This document shows, one piece after another, positions 7,297-11,256 of a stretch of DNA of 11,256 bases. Origin of the DNA: Choanephora cucurbitarum (lineage: Eukaryota; Mucoromycota; Mucoromycetes; Mucorales; Choanephoraceae); the NCBI GenBank assembly GCA_025331435.1, contig JAIWNI010000326.1, forward strand, positions 1-11,256, given 5' to 3'. Position numbers and translations under genes: made by a program. The notes beneath the pieces were generated by a model, which saw only the letters and a program-made list of their open reading frames with translations, had not been told where the DNA came from and did no database searches. Position 1 is the first letter of the stretch. Each line of letters begins with the position of its first letter.

Positions 7297-9512
7297 AAAT
7301 ACACTGGGAAAGTAAAATATCATAACGACACGTCATCATACAGCCAATAAGAAGACGGAACAAATCATTCAAATGCCAAATATGGAATAATCAAATCGTA
7401 TAAGGTATACGCGTTGACGATCTTGTTGACAAAGCTACCAAAAATGATAAATACAAATCCTTTACTGACTTGCAAATGATGTTGAATAATATTGTAAACT
7501 GCAAATCATATACACATTAGACCAAAAACATCATCTTCTCCGCATCATTTCGAAAGAATAAACATTATACAGATGTAGTACATCAAACTAGCAATCTTTA
7601 TCTTGCTTCTACAAACCAATTCAGCATCCATCTGAAATGGTATGCAGACAGTCATTAGAGTGAATTAAATCGACATCTTTATACTTCAGACCTTGAGATG
7701 AGTGATAAGATAGAAGCCGCATTTTTATTTGGCATTAACAATATAATGCTGATATAAAATATTTGCTTGTATCGCACAGTATCGCATACGATGTGTAAAG
7801 TTGACTATCATTTGACATAATACTCTTGTATAAATCTCTCTTATCAGCAACTAATATACATTGGCCGTCAACCTGAGTTTGATGTAGATCGAATTAAATG
7901 CAAACAGTTCGCTAGTTGTAATGCACAAATCTTATCCAAGCTTCTTTATCCATCATTATCTCAAAGTCCTTTCTTTAATATGCATTCCCCAACTCACTCG
8001 TCAATTTCCTCTTTGCAGTTGGAAGCTTGTAACATTTATTCATACGTGTAATACTAATTGATGCCATCAATCTTGTACAAATCCAACTAAAATATGTTAC
8101 AGACAATCTACAATTAATAATGTTAGACAGTGAAGGTTCTCTCAAATCTCTTCAGCTCAAACTAATTGATCTCTTCCTCACTTACCGTATCATTTGTCTT
8201 CTTGACTAACAACCGAACATCTTCAGACAGTGATTGTCTATCCGAGGCCATACAAAAAACATCCAACATGAAGATCATATGCTTTTTCATAACGGCACTG
8301 CTCCTACACAACAAGACCTATAACAAAACTTGTCTAATTGTGTTAGTACTTCCTGTAAATAACATGATAACCATTTTACCATAGCATACTTAAAACTATA
8401 TCTCACTATCAACAAAGAAGAGCTTTCTCATTCAACACTTTTTACTGATGAATAGAGATGCTGTTAGACATTTTTATATCTTGTATTTAGTGCATCAACA
8501 ATGCAAGAAAGCCTATCAATCGATTGTTCAAATCACTATTTGCAGCTGGTTAGTTACTTTGAATGACTAACGTAGTTCGATGATATTTACCTGATTCAGT
8601 GTCACAGAAATAGTCGCGAAATAAAGTGATTGATAGAAAAACAGTGCATTCATCAGTTGTCGGAAAACTATTGAGTAGTTGGTTGTTCTGATTCAACGGA
8701 CAATTTGACTTGTTCAACTAATTTAACTGGTAAGCCTTTGAGCATTGCACTAAAAGTTTAACTTACATGAGCATCTCGGTTTTCATAGTCAATAAGAAAA
8801 AGAAAAAACATAAATTGCATTCTTTCCTAGGTGAATATAATGAGGCTTAAAATTAGAATGGATGCTATTGGCTGAGAAATTAATCTACATAAGCGTAAAC
8901 AGCCTTTTATTTTCGAAGAAGCTTCTAATATCATTAGGCTATGAAAAGGGATGATGATACTTATACACAGACAGAGAGAAATTTGTTAACAATAAGAGAA
9001 ATTTAAAGACAAAGAGTGAAAGTATTACCAGTTCCTTAGAAAGTTCCAAATGACTTATTGGTGGGCTCGTTCTTAACACAGATAGTATTCTCATCGCAAG
9101 CGGCATCGTTCGAAAAAAAATTCAAGCCAGCACTCATATCACTAAGGCAAGAATGAGAGAAAGAAAATAGATTAAGCAAAACTAAATCATGATGGTAAAG
9201 AATTTTCCAATGCAAGGAAGCAACGACGTTAAAACAACCCGAATTTAAGTAGTGAATAGATGCCAACCACCCAACCCATCATTTATTTTGTACAATAAAT
9301 GGAAGCTACCAAAAAAGAAAACGAAAGTGAGAAAAAGAAACGGAATTGAATGTTAAAGCTGTAAGAGAGACAGAGAAAGAAAGCAAACGGAGAAAAGAAG
9401 AAGGACAAACAAGAAAAAAAAAGAAATGCATTCATAGACTTATTCATCTACATCGGTTCGTCTGTAAGAGAATAAACATGAAAAGAATGCGATATATTTA
9501 ACATATGAGCAA
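7297..9512. other. AT-rich right flank with no supported gene
   Basis: This is over 2 kb of AT-rich sequence. Short open frames occur in several frames but lack start codons, domains or convincing splice pairs. One of them, 8268-8384 on the plus strand, encodes 38 residues beginning with a hydrophobic stretch; nothing else supports it. I see no tRNA, rRNA or repeat structure. A purine-rich tract at 9311-9427 is described separately. It is best read as intergenic DNA next to the retroelement. Confidence 0.5.
9311..9427. repeat. Purine-rich (A/G) low-complexity tract
   Basis: For about 115 bp the plus strand is almost entirely A and G, with repeats such as GAAAAAGAAA and GAGAGACAGAGAAAG. The minus strand is correspondingly rich in C and T. 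Pyrimidine-rich runs are common in fungal promoters just upstream of starts, so it could belong to a minus-strand promoter, but I found no convincing gene downstream. It may equally be simple-sequence DNA in the 3' region of the candidate gene ending at 9513. Confidence 0.5.
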
Positions 9513-9828
9513 CTACCTTCTTTTGGGGCGAGGCATGTATGAAGGACCTTTACCAGCATCATCATCATCGACGTAGCCCAAAAGATCTTGATCTAATTGG
9601 ATATCTTGATCCGAGTCCGCATGGTTGTAGGACATGTAGTACGGCTGGCCTACTTCTGCTACTTGTTCTTGTGTCGATGGTGACAGCTGTTGTTGATTAT
9701 TAGCCTGCTGTCCATCTTCATTAACGTTCTAGTTTAAAGAATTGAATGATCAGTATGATGAAAAAATTGAAAGTGCTTTCTATTCTTACCTTGTTGACAG
9801 GAGGACGTTTGATACAACGATAAAACAT
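9513..9828 (-). CDS. Candidate two-exon gene for an 84-residue acidic protein
   Basis: Exons are 9790-9828 (13 codons, starting MFYRCIK) and 9513-9728 (71 codons plus TAG), with an intron at 9729-9789 (61 nt). The intron has donor GTAAGA after AAG, a branch-like CTGAT in TACTGATCA and acceptor ACTAG; the join is in phase 0. An in-frame TAA three codons upstream makes this ATG the first available in exon 1. The second exon looks like real protein: a Gln/Asn-rich start, an acidic region with four consecutive Asp (GYVDDDDAG) and a basic end (PRPKRR). I do not recognise a family. An alternative first exon could use the stronger donor GTAAGT at 9884-9889, also in phase 0 with exon 2, joining a different upstream frame that ends LRQLAE. 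Exon 2 is much better supported than exon 1. Confidence 0.5.
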
Positions 9829-10182
9829 TTTTGATTATTTCGTTCTCCAACCAATAGTGAGTACATCGGTAAGTGGGGATACCACTTACTTCTGCTAATT
9901 GTCGAAGGTTTTTGGCCGAGTTTAGTCTTCTAGTCAGCAGGAATATTCTTGTAGGTCCAGGTGGACCATTCTACATTGTCAAGGTAAAATTGCTTGACCA
10001 TTACTGCACATGCAGACTTTCCATGGTTGTCAAGCATCTCCTTAGTAATAGTCGACGATGGTCATCTTCTGCTTTCTCTCGTCCGCATATTCGTCATTGA
10101 CTGGTATATAGTTGGGACCAAGCCATCGGTTGATAAAATAAGTTTTGATTTCATCGTATCGGTTCTTGTTTCGATTTATTGC
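9786..10182 (-). pseudogene. Interrupted coding-like stretch of unknown origin
   Basis: After the TAG at 10183-10185 the same frame remains open to a TAA at 10042-10044, with protein-like composition (EIKTYFINRWLGPNYIPV, ADERKQKMTIVDYY). A second frame then takes over at an ATG at 10037 (MLDNHGKSACAVMVKQFY) and runs to a TAA at 9786-9788, broken only by a TAG at 9930-9932. Its aromatic-rich content (VEWSTWTYKNIP, SRSKWYPHLPMYSLL) looks like protein rather than random AT-rich translation. The pattern of two TAGs and one frame change suggests a decayed gene, perhaps joined to the candidates on either side. I cannot identify it. The end overlaps exon 1 of the 84-residue candidate in another frame, so not all models here can be right. 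Confidence 0.35.
10175..10180 (-). promoter_or_regulatory. AATAAA just after the stop at 10183
   Basis: The hexamer lies two bases downstream of the TAG on the minus strand. This fits a polyadenylation signal with a very short 3' untranslated region, but such hexamers are frequent in AT-rich DNA. If the coding frame really continues through the TAG, the signal would be coincidental. Confidence 0.25.
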
Positions 10183-10490
10183 CTATGTTGAAGGTGCTTC
10201 AATTCTATCAAAAGGCAACACCTCTCTTTCGTCGGGTGTTGCTTGTTGACCGGTTAAATTAGCATTGTCTAAATTGTGTAAGTCATCAAGATGAAATGAA
10301 AAGTGTATTAGCATACGTACCAGCTCTAGACGACAATTGTCTTAGGATGTTATCACATCTTTCAACGGTTTCGGTATAAGCCATCAAATCTCCTCTGATA
10401 GCGTCTACTGCTCGTTTGTTGTCGACTACATTGTTTTCAGGTTTTTCTAAGCTTTGCTTTAATTCGTAATGTCCTTTTGAGTGATATTCA
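10183..10490 (-). pseudogene. Candidate two-exon coding region, N-terminus disturbed
   Basis: Exon A is open from about 10490 to 10321 and exon B runs 10268-10183 to a TAG. The intron at 10269-10320 is 52 nt with donor GTACGT and acceptor TTTAG, joined in phase 1. The protein is charged and probably helical, with stretches such as LKQSLEKPENN, DAIRGDLMAY, VERCDNILRQLSSR and the end FDRIEAPST. I do not recognise it. No ATG begins this frame upstream of the internal one at about 10383. An ATG at about 10492 starts a different frame (MNITQKDIT) that stops after ten codons, almost where the long frame becomes plausible. This suggests a one-base shift near the start, or an undetected upstream exon. 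AATAAA follows the stop at once (10175-10180). The same frame stays open past the TAG for 46 more codons, so the TAG may itself be an interruption. Confidence 0.4.
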
Positions 10491-11169
10491 TGTTAACGAT
10501 AAGTAGTTGCGAGAAATTGAAATTAGATGTGTACGTTACTAAGTGAGAAATAAAAAGCGATAAATCCACTTAGAGGTAGTCCTATTTTATACTTAGTAAT
10601 GCAATAAAGTTTTGATTTCTTTTAAGATATGAAGCTATTCTTATCATATATAGTTGATACTAATTATACTCAAAATAACAAGTATAAGGCTTAATGTTTA
10701 CTGTAAGCGTGTAAGTACCCAAATCATACTAACATCCAGGAAAATATTGCCCGCTCAGATCTTTAAAGTTTAATGATGCATAGTTGAATGTATAAATACC
10801 AGCTAGACATATTATTGATACCAAAGTAATAAACATGATAAAGTGGATAAGAAATTAAAAAAAACCCCTTTTTGATCTATTGCCCACCAGTTTGATTAGA
10901 CGAATGCTGATGATAGTCCACTTGCCCTTACAACCTCCTTATCATTCCCAAAAAGTAAACTGAGCAGTACAATGCATGATATAGGATTGTATTTACACAC
11001 TAAGATAACACATATGTACATGCCTGCAGCCTTAAAAGGAAAAAATTCAATGAAGCACGTACAAAAAGTATGTATAACGTAAGGCATAATTACCTTGTAT
11101 ATACAAAAGATGCAGGTAAATGTACATCTGTTATTGCTATTTTATGCATCACAAAAGCACGTACATCTC
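10491..11169. other. AT-rich region without a supported gene
   Basis: I see no coding region, RNA gene or clear repeat here. There is a homopolymer cluster of A, C and T near 10857-10876, and the string GCACGTACA occurs twice, about 100 bp apart, near 11057 and 11158. It may include the upstream region of the minus-strand candidate that ends at 10183. Confidence 0.45.
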
Positions 11170-11256
11170 TAACTAGCCGATCTACTCGCTACGCTCGCTT
11201 ACGGCCGTCGTCGCCTGCGGTTTCGATCCTGGCAGCCCCCCCCCCACACACACACA
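11170..11256. repeat. GC-rich block ending in C10 and an AC run at the window edge
   Basis: The composition changes sharply from AT-rich to GC-rich, with CG-rich strings such as CGCTACGCTCGC and GGCCGTCGTCGCC, then ten C (11236-11245) and a run of AC (11246-11256). It has the look of the end of a repeated element or a low-complexity junction running out of the window. A phrase near 11219-11229, GGTTTCGATCC, resembles a tRNA B box (GGTTCGANTCC) with one extra T, but no A box or tRNA fold accompanies it. Confidence 0.45.

Noticed and set aside
8268..8384. 38-residue plus-strand frame with a hydrophobic, signal-like start
   Set aside because: It is short, in AT-rich DNA where hydrophobic translations are common, with no codon, splice or homology support.
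8668..8786. Possible tiny spliced minus-strand gene (MKTEMLI, then KLVEQVKLSVES)
   Set aside because: The implied intron (8727-8766) is only 40 nt and the product about 25 residues; a competing frame is open longer over the same bases.
9036..9266. 76-residue minus-strand frame
   Set aside because: It starts at TTG, not ATG, and has no domain. Its Cys-containing end is not enough to call a gene.
11210..11235. tRNA or tRNA-derived SINE suggested by a B-box-like string
   Set aside because: The string has an extra base, the T-arm does not pair properly and there is no A box or acceptor stem.

Overview
The window looks like nuclear DNA from a fungus. I favour an early-diverging, Mucoromycota-type lineage, but this is inference: the flanks are AT-rich, the introns I can propose are short (52-74 nt) with GTAAGT/GTACGT donors and CTNAY-like branch sites, and the element's domain architecture is typical of fungal chromoviruses. 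There is no bacterial-style gene organisation.

About 57% of the window (836-7291) is one structurally complete LTR retrotransposon of the Ty3/gypsy chromovirus type, inserted on the minus strand. It has two 536-bp LTRs that I found base-for-base identical by direct reading. They begin TGTTGTAT and end ATACAACA, and the element is flanked by a 5-bp target duplication (ATACC). On the minus strand the order is 5' LTR (7291-6756), a 73-nt leader, Gag N-terminus, Gag capsid-like region with two zinc knuckles, aspartic protease (DTGS), reverse transcriptase (YIDD), RNase H, integrase (HHCC zinc finger and D,D35E), GPY motif, chromodomain, basic tail, a 229-nt spacer and the 3' LTR (1371-836). The reading frame is broken three times. 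Gag is divided at an ATGA stop/start overlap (6269-6272). RT is split by a frame change near 4258. An in-frame TAG (2399-2401) separates the integrase catalytic core from its C-terminal and chromodomain part. All catalytic residues I looked for are present, so this is a recent insertion whose polyprotein is nevertheless interrupted.

The left flank (1-830) is AT-rich. It holds only weak, fragmentary coding-like stretches on the minus strand, including one plausible intron. The right flank from 7297 to about 9510 has no gene I can support. From 9513 to about 10490 the minus strand contains coding-like sequence with plausible introns: a candidate 84-residue protein in two exons (9513-9828), a second candidate in two exons (10183-10490), and between them an open stretch broken by stops and one frame change. 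These could be two small genes or one decayed larger gene. The last part is AT-rich, then changes abruptly at about 11170 to a GC-rich stretch ending in C10 and an AC dinucleotide run at the window edge.

The most interesting points are the contrast between identical LTRs and an interrupted polyprotein, the absence of a TGG-type tRNA primer-binding site, the intact chromodomain aromatic cage, and the recurrence of TAG among the in-frame interruptions. I see no convincing wholly new biological system.
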